A stretch of 64,000 nt of DNA from the NCBI GenBank assembly GCA_965153455.1, contig OZ234499.1, forward strand, positions 11,404,271 to 11,468,270. Direction: 5' to 3'. The position numbers and the translations under genes were made by a program. This DNA is from Sphagnum compactum. Taxonomy: Eukaryota > Bryophyta > Sphagnopsida > Sphagnales. Each line of letters begins with the position of its first letter. The stretch's first letter is position 1. The notes below the pieces were generated by a model that was not told the origin of the DNA, made no database searches, and was given only the letters and a program-made list of their open reading frames with translations. Below, one piece after another: positions 26,901 to 38,539 of the stretch.

Positions 26901-29900
26901 AAGGTGCGACCAGAGTGTCAATATCAGGTCTGACATTACAGTGGCCATGCTGGGCTCCAAAAATTCTGGGTTTAAGCTGTCAATCCAAAACTCAAGTGTA
27001 CGGAGACCTAGCCCAACAAGTTCATCACTCCCCTTCAGTGCCAGCACCAGTGGCTTCATCAGGCGATGCAGATGAGGAAGAAGAGAACTGAGCCGTGCAG
27101 GGAGAGTAAGGCATAGCTCAACCACCAAGTCAATCATGTCCAGGCCAGTTGGACCTTCCACCATGGCCAGTAGCATGTTAAGGCATGGCTGCAAGGTTGG
27201 AATAAACTCCCGAAAGAGGAGCTCAAATTTCCCACCAGAAAGTGCCCGGAACATGGTGCGCAAAAGCTGCATGTAGCCCAGCGGTTTGTCCACCTCAATT
27301 GCATTCTTCATGCAAGTTTCCATAAGTATTGTCACATGTGGTTGCAGCACACGCTCGCTGTCTGCTGAGAACTTGGCCACTGCTACAAAGAGGTACCGAA
27401 AAAGCTGCAAAACAAGCTTTGCTGAAGGTGAATCCGGCTGCTTTAATGTGTCAAGTTTATACGTCACCAGATAGTTCACAAGGACATCTGCAAAATGTCG
27501 GGTCACCTGCACCAAAAGGCCACATACAACAGTAAGAGATGAAAGATACAGAGCCTTGAGTGTGCCAAAAATTCCAGACTTCCAGAACCAATTGTCATCT
27601 TTCACATCAACTTGATCTCCTTGAGAAGCAGTTCAAATACTATGCCAACACTGGCGTGACACATAAACATTGTCCATTCCAGAACATTGGAAAAGTAAAT
27701 TGAAGATGGTTGAAATGCAGCAGATAGTGTCACAAAGAGATTCACCTTGTGTGTGGAGAGGAGAGTGGAGAAAATTTGGAGGAGCTGATTGTTGCCAAGC
27801 ATACACTCAAAGAGGTGGGGCATGCACAAAGAAAACATGTCCATGAGATTGCGGTGCTCCATTACAGCAAACACTGACGAGTAGTGAGAAAACATGTCCT
27901 TCTCTTCCTCCTTCTCCTTAAATAAGGTCAGACAATGAACACCACTCTTCAGGATACCCGATGCCAGACGGACCTGCACATCAAGAAAACAACAGCAATT
28001 ACTGTCTTCTTGCCAAACCAGCTGATATCTAAAACATTGAACCACTGTTTTGCTGGCTTTCCCAACAGATTGCATTTCCTGAGCTCCCAAACTAAGACTT
28101 TCCTGATATGTGATATGATACTCATAGAGTCAAATACATCTGCTGTGTGCAGTTTATGTGACTGACTGGCATACCTCCTCTTCCCTCATGCCTTTGGGGC
28201 CCCCAGGAGTAGCAGGACCTGGGGCCTGTGGCTGTAGCTGGGTTGCATTGAAGTGTGTGATGCTCCAGACCAGAGTCTTCATTCCTGGAAAGTACAAGGC
28301 ATGACAAAGACAAATCAATCGTTACAAGTCTACTCACTAGTAAACATATGGCCTGTGTCACAATCATAGATACATATATATAGAGACAGAGACAGAGAAA
28401 GAACAGAGGTGGATTGGATTCACAAAGACAACAATGCAGAGACATAGAAGAGGGTGAGAGAGCCATCGTACCCATGATGAGAGTTTTGATAAGCTGCTTA
28501 CAATCACTGACCTCCTTAGAGTGTTCTGGTGGCACCTGCAGATTCAAGGCAGCCTGCCAACCAACAACACTCAAACCCTTAAAACCCACATCCCAAATTT
28601 GCGACCAAAGCACAACCAAAAGGTTGAATTCAGTCCAAGAAGGTGGAAATTTCATCTTCTAGCCGAAGGTATTCTTTGGAGCCTAGTTGGGAGACAGTGA
28701 CTCATGAAGAGGCTTGGCTTCAATGAGCCCACACTTACCTGAACAGGAAGCTCCAACCTTGAACGCAGACTGGGGCGCTCTTTCCCATCTTCACCTTCCT
28801 CACCCTCAAGCAACTACACACTCACCTCATTATTCTTGTCAGGAAATCCTTGGTCTACACCACTCCCATAAATCAACATGCAAAATGCATTCATGAAGTA
28901 AAAGAAGACTGACCATTCAGCTCAGTAAAGAGCCACTGCTATGAAACTACTACCAACTTGCCTACTGAAATTTGTCCTCATTGGCACTAATCTAGAGATA
29001 TCAATCACACTGCTGAGTACCTGAGGAATGCTATGCTTCAGGGTTCCAAATTTGCTCACAAATGCATCCAAAATTCGCCCCTGTAGGGAAAGACAATTAC
29101 CATTAGTATGAACAGTCATTGTATCCGTACTTATAAAGATAGTAATTATTGCCACTGGTCTCAGCACCTTGCTGTAAAAGGTGACTACAGAGAGGCCAAT
29201 TGATGCTATCATCCCCAAATACAAAAGAAAAATGATGGGACCCATGTGTGTAGGTTTTACCAACAGTGCTCGTCCCTCTTCTTTGCTGGAATGATCTACT
29301 CGTCGACCAAATATAGTTTCCACCTGTTAAATCAAGTAACAACAGATAAGCTCATATTACATGATGTATGTTAAAGAAGACACCTGAAAGCCCATTCACA
29401 TTCCAACACTCTCTCAGTCAAAAATAGTGCCCTACAAAATAAACCAATGTTCATATCAAATTGTCATCCATATCAACAATTCATATTTCTCTCTAACTAG
29501 AAGTGTGTGGCAAGACAGAGTTTCATGCCAATCAGTTGGTCAAAGGAGTTGAAAAGAGAGTTGGGGCAAAAATGAAATGAGTTAAAAGCAAAGGAGGTAC
29601 CAGATTGAGCATGAGGCGGACACATGTTGTTTGTACACTGAGAGGAAGAGAGGAATCATGAACATTTCGTGAAAACAGATACACTATTTTAGAGAGCTGC
29701 AGGCACAGTATTTCATGTCAAAACACATTTCAGTCATGTAGGAAATAACTGATATGTTCATAACTGATGAAAACAGTGAATACTAAATGCAGATAAGAAC
29801 ACTACCTGTGTAAGAGAAAGGTCAAGCCGAACATGGTGGATCAATTCTGCAAGAAGGCTATAAGCAAGAGGCCTCAGTGTCTCATAGCAAGCCCGTCCAG

Positions 29901-32329
29901 TTCCCACAAGAACCCTGGAAGCATAGAACAGAATCAGTCCAAAGTAATCCCAGGTCGACGCAAGTCAAGTGGACAATGGTTTACACATGGATAACTGTTC
30001 AACTGTTCCCACATCTTCCTCTCGAAAGTAGAATGATGCATACCTCTCATCCAGCAATGTATCAATCTGAGAGAAAAAACCCCTTCTGAAGTCTGTTGCA
30101 AGGACATGGCGTGTAGCTACTAGAAGCTCCTGAATCCAAAGGAGAAAATGAGAAACTGTTGCAAAGATAACAGATCAGTAGACTAAAAATCATTAGAATA
30201 GAGACTCTGCCACTCCTGAAGACACCCACTCAAACCCTGCACTCACATGTGTCAATCAGAAATGCAACTGCATGTCTTGTCTCAGCACAAGTATGCATTG
30301 TTGGATGAAAACTTCTGTCACAAGTATTGGCTCAAATAGCCTCAAATCTCAGCTCTGTAGTATTCTATGCAGATTTTCATAGAACCCATACCCTCAACCT
30401 TCTCAAAAACAGCATCAGTGTCCTTTGAAGAGCTGGAAAACCACCTTTGATCAGAAGAGCCTACCTTGCGGATTGATACTGAGTCTGGGCAGCTAACAAG
30501 CAAGTTGACAATGCTTTTGGATATGCTCTCCTCATGGGGCCGAATGCAATCCGCAAAGCTCCGTAACAGATATGTAAGGAAGGACACAGTCTGCAGGAAA
30601 CAAACATGACAAAATAACTAAACAAAAGGATAAATGAAGTCAAGTGGCCTGCTGCCAAATCTAGTAATGTCCACAGACATGGTACTCAATGCTCAGTCCT
30701 TTACATACCTTCACTTGTGCTCCCTTCAGTTCTGCAAAGACATTCTTAAGGTTGGGTGCCCCTTCACGCACTCCAGTGATGGAAATGGCATTCACCATGA
30801 GAGGAAGCAGGGCTGGAATGTTGGCAGGCACATACCGGGGATAGAGTTGAAACAGGAACATCACAATCAAAGGACACTCTGTCACTACTTTGAATGATCG
30901 TGTACTGGGATTGAGCTGTCCTGGCATGGGCCCTCCTGTCGGAGGTCTCTGCCCCATGTAGCCCATATTATGCTGTGCAGCAGCCAACTGGGCATCGGCA
31001 ACACTTGTATCATCAAAAAAGTAGGTCACCGTGCTCTTGAAGTTTTGGTATATCTGTGATCAAAAAACACCCAACAGCAATTCTCAAACCTGTTGCTGAC
31101 AAGTGGAAACCTTCAGCCTGCATGTTATAGTCCATGTGATCAAGCATATTCCTAGGAAGTGTGACAGAACACACACTAGTCATGGGTGGCACAAGTCAGA
31201 GTTGTAAGTAGACATCACCTTCTGTACAAAATCCAAAAATGGCTGAACCTCTGGCTCAAGTGCAGGTCTGAAATTCTTGTGAAGGTCAAAGATGATGCGT
31301 AAACAGATAAGCCCATTTTCCTCATTGTCGGATGTCAAAACATGCATGGAAAGCTTCAACAAGTCCTGGACAAAAGGACGGATGACCTCACTGTGTGGCA
31401 ACCTGTTCAGAATCTCAATGACCACATTGCGTAGTTTGTGTTCGACACTGTCTGTGTTCTGAGCCTTTGTCACCTGCGTCAACAGTTGATAGAAGACACG
31501 AAAATAGCTCTTCAGAAAGTTCAAGTACTCTGAGGTGTGCACTATCTCGATGCTGTCCCGCACTTCTGTGGCCAGAGCCAACCTGCTTTGCATAGCTGCA
31601 AAAAAAATCCCATGAAACACATTCATTACATACATTCTCAGCCCTTGTGCAGAACTTGTTGCCCCTGCATGGTCACAATTCCCCACAGCAAACCAGCAGC
31701 ATCAAGGTCATGATGACCCCACTCTGTTTTTTGCAAGTAGTCATGTGATGGGTGTTGCCATAAATTCTCACAGCAAACAGGCAGCATCAAGGTCATGATG
31801 ACCCCACTCTGCTTTGTGCACTTAGTCATGTGATGGGTGTTGCCTTAAACCCTCGCAGCAAACAAGCAGCATCAAGGTCATGATGACCCACTCTGTTTTT
31901 TGCAAGTAGTCATGTGATGGGAGTTGCCAGAAGAGTGCAACCTAGCTGAGATGAGTAACTGTGTGAACCAGCAATCTACAGGATGGAAACCTAGAGGATT
32001 GTGAGACATTCTTGCAGCAAGAATTTGGTACCCAAATGTATCCAGTGCTGCTCTCAGAGGGCTTCCAAGAGGCACTAGTTTGCTGTACCGAGTCCCTGAG
32101 GACGAGACTGAGAAGTGAGGAGCAGCTACTGCATCCTAGTTATTCTTGTCCTTTATGAACTACTACCCCACGCATGACTTCAACAGAATCAAAGGCTCTT
32201 GAGAAAGAAGAGTAAACCCAACGCTGTGATCAGGAGGAGGAGGAGGAGGGGGAGGAAAGAAGAAGCCGTACGCAGGTCAGTCTCCAGGAATTTGTGAGCA
32301 TGTTGCTCGAAATTGGCGATCGGAATCAT
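8948..32329 (-). CDS. TRA1: Tra1/TRRAP: PIKK-family pseudokinase scaffold of SAGA and NuA4, complete, 43 exons
   Basis: Tra1/TRRAP is the largest subunit of the SAGA and NuA4 histone acetyltransferase complexes. It binds activators in the nucleus and has no kinase activity. The spliced frame is 3,922 residues, close to flowering-plant Tra1. Residues 1-19 ([19 protein letters not shown]) resemble the known plant N-terminus, which fixes the start at 32329. HEAT-type helical repeats fill roughly residues 20-2500. The FAT domain spans about 2600-3200 (exons 28-34). The kinase-like domain covers about 3540-3850 (exons 39-41), and the protein ends in FATC with MDPTWHPWF. In the kinase-like domain GGRSPNK (3743-3749) stands where active PIKKs have the catalytic DRH..N, and NDFHP replaces DFG, so the pseudokinase state is visible. 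A low-complexity linker in exon 23 holds a basic SKRVK, a possible nuclear signal. No frameshift or in-frame stop was found. Confidence 0.96.
22200..24060 (-). mobile_element. Degenerate Penelope-like retroelement inside Tra1 intron 18
   Basis: Intron 18 of Tra1 (21985-24088) is by far its largest intron and holds a decayed reverse transcriptase in the same orientation as the gene. In order on the minus strand: a long frame (about 24060-23414) with [13 protein letters not shown] and DFSTLHTKI; then, in a shifted frame, GIPMGTN (23256-23276) and the catalytic FVDDLL (23121-23138); then a third frame down to about 22864; then [11 protein letters not shown] (22853-22885). GIPMGTN, a [YF]VDD box and SQxxRxxRxCS together are what I know from Penelope-like elements. 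At least three frameshifts make it non-functional. No GIY-YIG endonuclease was seen. About 22200-22620 is non-coding and matches a second locus near 50 kb, so it is probably the element's 3' tail. Family assignment is inference from motifs. Confidence 0.75.
31686..31930. repeat. 85-bp tandem repeat, about 2.9 copies, in Tra1 intron 1
   Basis: Three units start with CAGCAAAC at 31686, 31771 and 31856, an exact 85-bp period. Each contains CAGCATCAAGGTCATGATGA and then AGTCATGTGATGGG. The copies differ by a few substitutions and one single-base gap. They lie wholly within intron 1 of Tra1 (31596-32271). Confidence 0.92.
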
Positions 32330-33402
32330 CGCCACCGTGTGAAGATTAGGCTCTTATGTGTCTGCTCCCGTCCTCGGAAACGCGTTACGGCAAACCTTCT
32401 CCTCCGAGCACTATCAGCTGCCATAAAAAGGAAGAAGAGCGTTGCATGGCGCCCCCAAAAGCCCCAGCTCCAAGGCTCAGGCTCTCAACAACCCCGCAAA
32501 CTGCATCACAGCTTGCTCACGACTCAGCAACAACTGCTCTCTCTCTCTCTCTCTCTCGTCTCCACCCAAATACCTAACAGCCGTAAACAAAAACCCTGGC
32601 CCCCAAGTACGACAAACAAAAACAAATATATAGAGAGGGCGTCACCGAAGACAGGACACACAACAACCAGCCTACGAAGCTAGCCTCTACGTCTTGAGAA
32701 CAATACACAGAGGAGGAGTAAGGGCTGCTGCAGTGCAACAACAACCTAAAGAACTCCTCCTCGTCCTCCCTCCAACTCTTCTCAAGTCTCGTCGTCGTCA
32801 GCCCATCATACTTGCTCAAAAGCTGTTCCAACAAACAATCGATCGCCCGCCTACCCTACAACTCGTTGCAAATCCTATTTCGTAGATTGGAAGCATACCA
32901 GCCCATTTTCTCAGGAGCAGGAGACGGTAATACATACAAGAAAGAAAGAAAGAATTCGGTGAAGCTCGCATTCGCTCGCATTCGCTAGCTCGCGCGCCTT
33001 AAATGGAGGAAACGCGCAAAATGTCTCCTTCTCACCACAACCCATATTCCCCCTCCTCCTCCTCTCCTTCTTCTTCTTCTTCGTGTGTGTTCTTCGTTCT
33101 TCCCCCCCACCGACATATCCCCGCTCCCTAGACAAACCCCCAGCACGCACACCCACCACAGTATGCGTGGACGAACGTCGACACCCACCACAGTATGCGT
33201 GAATGGACAAAGTGTACCGAAACGCCCGGCGACGACGACGAAGGCGGTTCTGGACTGAATGTGTCACCCACTCGATCGATTTGTTTGTCTCTTGTCAGGA
33301 GAGTTTTTCGTCTTTCGTCCTTGGATGTTTTTTTTTCCTTGAAGAGCTAGTTTAGTACATCTGATGGAAATGTCTCTGTGTAGAAGCTGGGTGAGGAGAG
33401 TT
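32330..33402 (-). promoter_or_regulatory. Presumed 5' leader and proximal promoter of Tra1
   Basis: This lies directly upstream of the Tra1 start codon. It includes a pyrimidine repeat (CT)10 at 32537-32557, common in plant 5' UTRs, GC-richer sequence than the surrounding intergenic DNA, and a CT/TTC-rich tract at about 33049-33082. A 32-bp tandem duplication of a CACCCACCACAGTATGCGTG unit lies at about 33149-33201. I cannot place the transcription start or rule out a 5' UTR intron. Calling it promoter is inference from position. Confidence 0.4.
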
Positions 33403-33493
33403 AGAGCAACTCCACCGGTGCACTGTACAGTAAGTTTTGGATGTGAGAAATACAGGTGCAAGACCACATATTGAGCATGGGTGGAGTTGCTCT
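33403..33493. repeat. 91-bp foldback element (short MITE-like)
   Basis: Perfect 14-bp inverted repeats bound this segment: AGAGCAACTCCACC at 33403-33416 and its exact reverse complement at 33480-33493. The arms resemble the GAGCA(A/T)CTCCA ends seen on many plant MITEs. No clear target-site duplication is visible. Inside is a smaller palindrome, CTGTACAG. It could also be read as a hairpin-forming transcript, but the arms are short. Confidence 0.7.
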
Positions 33494-35740
33494 CTGCTAC
33501 AACAACAATCCTTAAGAAAAGTTGAAAGCATATCTGCAGTGTCAGCAGCAGCACTTTTTCTTCTTCCTCTTTTTTTTTTCTCTCTTTGTTTGTCCTTCAT
33601 TATCAACAAGAGAAGAGTGGGACCAGTAATTTTGGAAACCTATACGAATTCATCTATAGAATCAGTTTTTCTTCCATGGAAATTTCAATTTGATATGTGG
33701 ACATTTGCAAGTATTCCAGGAAGTGCAAGAGACGAGTTCATGCCCTCCCCCTTCATCATCCACGATGTGTAGTAACTAGTAATTATGAACCCAAGGAGTT
33801 TGGCTGACTTCCATGCTAATTGCTTCAGATTTCTTTCGTCTCTTTCAATCATCACCCTCAATGCTTTTGAGTCAGATTTCATCATTTTCCCTTGTAACCC
33901 TCAGTGCTTTAGCTTCAAACCTCTTCAACACTTTCATCCTCTCCCTACTGCAGTAATCAAACAGTAAAGATGGTGGTCCTGAAAGCAAGAGATACAATGG
34001 GTGGCAGCCATTTCTTTCATGGTAAGTGTGCTGCACTTCAGATCTGCGAGAGAGAGAGAGAGAGAGAAGCATCAATTCATCTGCATTATCTGCCACCCTC
34101 AAGAGTAAAGTAAAGCCTATGCTGCTTGCATATCATTGACCTTGGTGGTGCCATTTTACTGATTTAAAACCACTGGAGACCATCTCCTTTTGTTGGAATT
34201 CTGCAAGATTCAGCTTAGTTTTTCACACTTCAGCAGCAGAAGACAACACCCCACTTGGAATCCAACAATCTGGCTACAAAAGAGACATCTTTGGAGGGAT
34301 ATTGTCACTTCACAGCAGGAGCATTGAATCCATTGGAAGCACAAACTACTACTCTTTCTTGATCATCTCAGCCATCCTCTCTCTCTCTCCACTCTCCGTT
34401 AAGGAAAAACTGTACCTCCCAGTGAAAAAATCGCACCTCCTAGAAAATGACTTGAATCTTGCAAAGTACAGTTTCTCTTGATTTGATTTCATATGTTAAT
34501 AGATCTTTATTATGTCTCCAATGGCCTGCTTGATGATTAACCAAAACTTTTGCAAACTTGTTTGCTCTATTCTACAACTGGGGTGTTCCCATTTTTGCAC
34601 TGCTACAATTTGTGCATGCTATGCATTCCCATTCAAATAACTAGGCAATGAGGTTTGGGCAAAAGATCTGCACCACCAATACATCAGCTGTCTTGCTTGC
34701 CTGCACTCAACAAGCATTTTCTCTGTTGAAGACCTAAAAAGAAATCTGACGCAGCTCTACACTCCAAGAGCAAAACCAGAAATGTGTGAATTATTAGCAA
34801 GTTAAGCTTCACTGGATTGCACAAACCCCTCAACAACTCCTACTCCCCTGTCACTAACAACAAAAGGAGTGAGACAAAAAGGACCCAGGTGAAAAGTTGA
34901 CATTGAGAATTGTTAGAAGCAGATGATGAAACAATTGAGCACCTGGTTCTTGACAGCAGATGATGGAACAATTGAGAACTGTGGCCCCATAAAAATGAAA
35001 ATTGCAGAAACCACATTTCTACCTGCCCTCCCTTTGACAGAAAATGTCTTGGGATGCTCAATACACCACCACCTACCTCATAGAAAAAACAGACCAGATT
35101 TGAAACTTAGGTACCTCATAGGAATGGGAAGCTCGCTCTTTACTTTCTTCGACCACCTACGCTCGCGATCTCCACTGATTGGCTGCCTCGCACTTCCCGC
35201 AACTCAATGATTCATGAACTTCACCCACCCACTATTCTATTCCTTGCCCCCCAACTGCATCAAACTGAACTCTGCTCCCAAAAACAACCAACCAACAGAA
35301 GAATATTACTGCTCTGCTTTGCAATATTAGGGTTAGGGTTAAGCAGGAGAGAGAGAGAGAGAGAGGAGCAAGAACACAAATGAAGCATCGTCATCAAATG
35401 CAATTCCCATCACAAAAACTGCCATCGTCATCAGAAAAACTGAGGATCAGAATGTGAGCAGATTGAATCAAAGTAGAAAAGAATGTCATCAAATGAGAAT
35501 GCCTCCACCCTAGGGCTTTACCCTACACATAAATCATTCGAAATATTTGAAAGGCACCTTGTAGTCATGAATATCCATCAAAGTGATGGATCTTACATCT
35601 ACTCCTTAAGAGTGGAAGGAAAATCATGCCTATTCATAGGTGTGAGATCCCTTTCAATTGTAAGAAAAGGTGTAAAAATCCTCTCCTTCGTCAAATCCTC
35701 CCCCTCAAATCTTTGTGATACATAAGGTCCACAAATAAGA
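33494..35740. other. Intergenic with GA microsatellites
   Basis: No gene is recognised. (GA)n runs lie at 34048-34067 and 35347-35366. Two copies of an AGATGATGRAACAATTGAG segment lie at about 34920 and 34958. A short telomere-like run, two TTAGGG units, sits near 35326-35339, too short to be a telomeric insertion. Confidence 0.5.
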
Positions 35741-35776
35741 GCATTGCTTGCTCGAGGTGAAGCAATGGTAAAAGGC

Positions 35777-35925
35777 ATCGAATTTTAGTAACATGTCCAT
35801 TCAAAGGTCTTATTGTGTGTAATGACCATGGGTGTGCTTGAGGTCAGGTGATAGTCAAAGACAACATCGAATTTTTGATAACATGTTCATTCAAAAGCCT
35901 TATTGTGTGTAATGACCATGCTAGC
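35777..35925. repeat. Diverged 88-bp direct duplication
   Basis: A segment starting CATCGAATTTT at 35777 recurs at 35865. Both units continue through TAACATGT.CATTCAAA and TTATTGTGTGTAATGACCATG. There is no coding content. Confidence 0.8.
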
Positions 35926-37624
35926 TACTATTCATCAAGTGAAGAAAAATCGAATGGCCTTTTAAAAATTTGTAAATGCACACTTAGTAATGTAAGATGA
36001 CCTCTAGTGTTAGGATGGAAGATGATGAATTTAAACTACCTTCCAACTACATTTGAAAATCTATGATAAATCATTCTGAACTAAGGAATGGTCATACTCC
36101 TACCCATGATGTTGGGTAAGCCATTAGCAAGCATGTTCAAGTGAACTAAGCAACGCATCCAATGTAATGCGCAAAATAAAGGCCCTTCCATGACATTAAA
36201 GTCTAAGGTGATCAATTCAACAAATATTTTTTAAATAATAATGTCCAACAAACACATTTTTGTCATTATTATGTGTGTATGATCTCATTGGAAGATAATA
36301 TCACATAATTTGATCAAGAAAATGACACAATTTGCCACTCCATACCTTCATGTATAAGTTTCAAGTGTAAGATCTCTTTTAAGGTAGAGGTAAGAATTTT
36401 CCCCTCTTATGTCCTATGATTTACATATGTTTAATTTCATATGTTGTTTAATTTTGTGTGTTATAATGAATATAGTCCACATGGGGAGGACAATTTTAAA
36501 ATGTATAGTTGGACCCTTATCATTCTAGTTTTATCATTTCATCTTTATTTCGTGAATTATCATTGCCATGGGGCTTTAACCTTTTCTTTGAAAAATATTA
36601 TGATAATTATCAAAACAAAAACCATTAGACAATTTACAAATTTGAAAATGTCATGTAGCAAAAGGAAATTTTTCAAATTGTTAAATATAATTTTTGGACT
36701 AAACTTGGAGGTCTTAAAAATGGATTCCTTCTCCATTGACAAAGTCCAAAATATATATATATATATTTAAATTTTTCTATCACCCATTTACAAGTAGAAG
36801 AATCATTGTAAATTCAATGTTTATTTCTACTTTCTAAGGAAAATGCTTAGTTAGGTGATTCACTTTTTAAAAAAACCATATTCCACAAAAGTACATTTTA
36901 AAATATTAAAAAACATTGTGGTATCATTAGTTCAATGGTAAAAAAATCCATGTAACAAAAATAATAAAATCCATAATAATAGGAGCCCATGTTAGATACT
37001 CCAAATATATCATAATACCAAAATCCCCAATTTATGATTACACCCATGGCTGGGTCATTATGTTTAGGACATCCATGACTACATGATTGTTTAGTCAATT
37101 AGGTTACATCACTTAAGACACCTAGTCATTGTTGTGATTTAGTTGTAAATTTGGATATGACTATGACGTCTATAACATTAGTCATGGAGAACATCACCTT
37201 CATATAAGGTCAAACAATTTTGGTCATTAAATCAAATACAATAATTATGTTAGAATATTTATTATGAACCCATGTTGTGTGAGTACAATGGCATTCACAA
37301 AATGCCACATGTATTCCTCAATGTATTTCTAGGGGTAAAATGTATTAATATTATTTTCATAATTTTCACCTTTCATGAATAAAAAACATGTGGCATAAGA
37401 ATAATAAACCATGGCTTGACATGTGTTCTTTTCCTATTTGTTTAAGGTTGAATTCACAGAAATGAATATAATTTAGAATTTACAAGATGTTGACACATGG
37501 TACCAATCATGGGGTGCCACATGTATTTCCCTTATTTTATGGTCTGAATTTATTCAAAATATATAATTGTGAATTAGGGTATAGATGTTCTAAAGATGTT
37601 TACACATGGAGTCGAAAAAGTGAA
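35926..37624. other. AT-rich intergenic DNA
   Basis: No gene is recognised. An (AT)n run lies at about 36752-36768. A TAGTTCAATGGT near 36929 looks like a Pol III box A, but no box B or cloverleaf follows, so no tRNA or SINE is called. Confidence 0.5.
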
Positions 37625-37950
37625 TCATGCATTATCACATGGCATGAAGTGTGGGTTTGTGGGGGTGGACAGTTGTTAATCATTAATCAATGGTCAACCA
37701 CGGTTTAAAGTTTTTTTTAGGGCTTTCAAATTAAGGTTTTAAAAATCGTCAATAGTTTATGTTTCAAAATGTTTTGGATGTATCACTTGTTGACACGTGG
37801 CATGAAGTGTGGGTTTGTGGGGGTGGACAATTGTTAATCGTTAATCAATGGTCAACCACGATTTAAGGTTATTTTTAACGTTTTCAAATTAGGGTTTTGA
37901 AAATCATCGATAGTTTACATTTTGAAATGTTTTGAACATATCACTTGTTG
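37625..37950. repeat. 158-bp tandem duplication
   Basis: GGCATGAAGTGTGGG occurs at 37641 and again at 37799, giving a 158-bp unit. Both copies continue through GGGGGTGGACA and TCAATGGTCAACCACG to TATCACTTGTTGACA. Divergence is modest, so the duplication is fairly recent. Confidence 0.88.
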
Positions 37951-38539
37951 ACATGTGATAAACATTTTGAATCTTGATGGATTAACATTTGTTAGTTGGG
38001 TGAATACACATTCAAGTGGACCAAAATAACACATGTGGAATCCATAATTTTACTTTTTCAGATTTTTTAATTTGAATGTTTGGTGTTTTGGGAATGTAAA
38101 ATTGTAAATGTTAGTAGGTATGGATTGCCCACAATGAAAGGATTTTTTACGATTGAGTTTCATCTAACTACTTGAACTATGATAAATTATTATGGATGGC
38201 ATAGTGGTTAGTGGTAGACTATATTGTGACAAGACATTTTAGTTGGTGGCCACAGTGCCTCCACTAAGCACTTAGAACACTTTGCCAAATGGTGTTGTGT
38301 TGCAAACCATTCTTGATGGGTATTCTTTAAAAGAGTTTTCCATATCATATAATGAAAGCCATATACTTGATGTTGATGAAGAGGGAGTAATTGGTGTGAA
38401 GAAGTAATACTATTTTCATAAGAGGAAGTGAAAGGGCATATCACTCCGGAGGCTTAGTTTCAAGGATCAAAAAGTTGTTGTTAAAAGAGTTTGTGCGTAG
38501 TGTGAATGTGGTGTTGTATTGTTCAATGAATTGATGTTA

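Larger units (their letters stand above)
8948..32329 (-). other. TRA1: Exon map of Tra1 (coding parts, in transcript order)
   Basis: Coding exons: 32329-32272, 31595-31219, 31053-30709, 30590-30465, 30129-30044, 29914-29806, 29696-29601, 29323-29261, 29080-29021, 28813-28739, 28553-28472, 28284-28175, 27973-27746, 27506-26502, 26292-25642, 25414-25061, 24838-24503, 24347-24089, 21984-21762, 21611-21239, 21079-20930, 20540-20097, 19884-19159, 18908-18645, 18548-18186, 17943-17534, 17312-17039, 16822-16667, 16288-15950, 15689-15504, 15188-14703, 14592-14287, 13969-13709, 13413-13123, 12919-12707, 12528-12229, 12003-11686, 11473-11360, 10968-10690, 10402-10000, 9768-9620, 9404-9204, 9067-8948. 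Every intron is GT-AG. Lengths sum to 11,769 nt. Each junction was chosen so that residues conserved in plant Tra1 join in frame. The start of exon 35 has an alternative acceptor at 12958. I preferred 12919 because it joins YPQ directly to ALYYW. Exon 14 (1,005 bp) is the longest. Confidence 0.88.

Noticed and set aside
35326-35339. Telomere-like TTAGGG repeat
   Set aside because: Only about two units are present, which is expected by chance or as a short promoter motif.
36905-36960. Possible tRNA or SINE (TAGTTCAATGGT box A-like motif)
   Set aside because: No box B, no acceptor stem and no cloverleaf can be formed.
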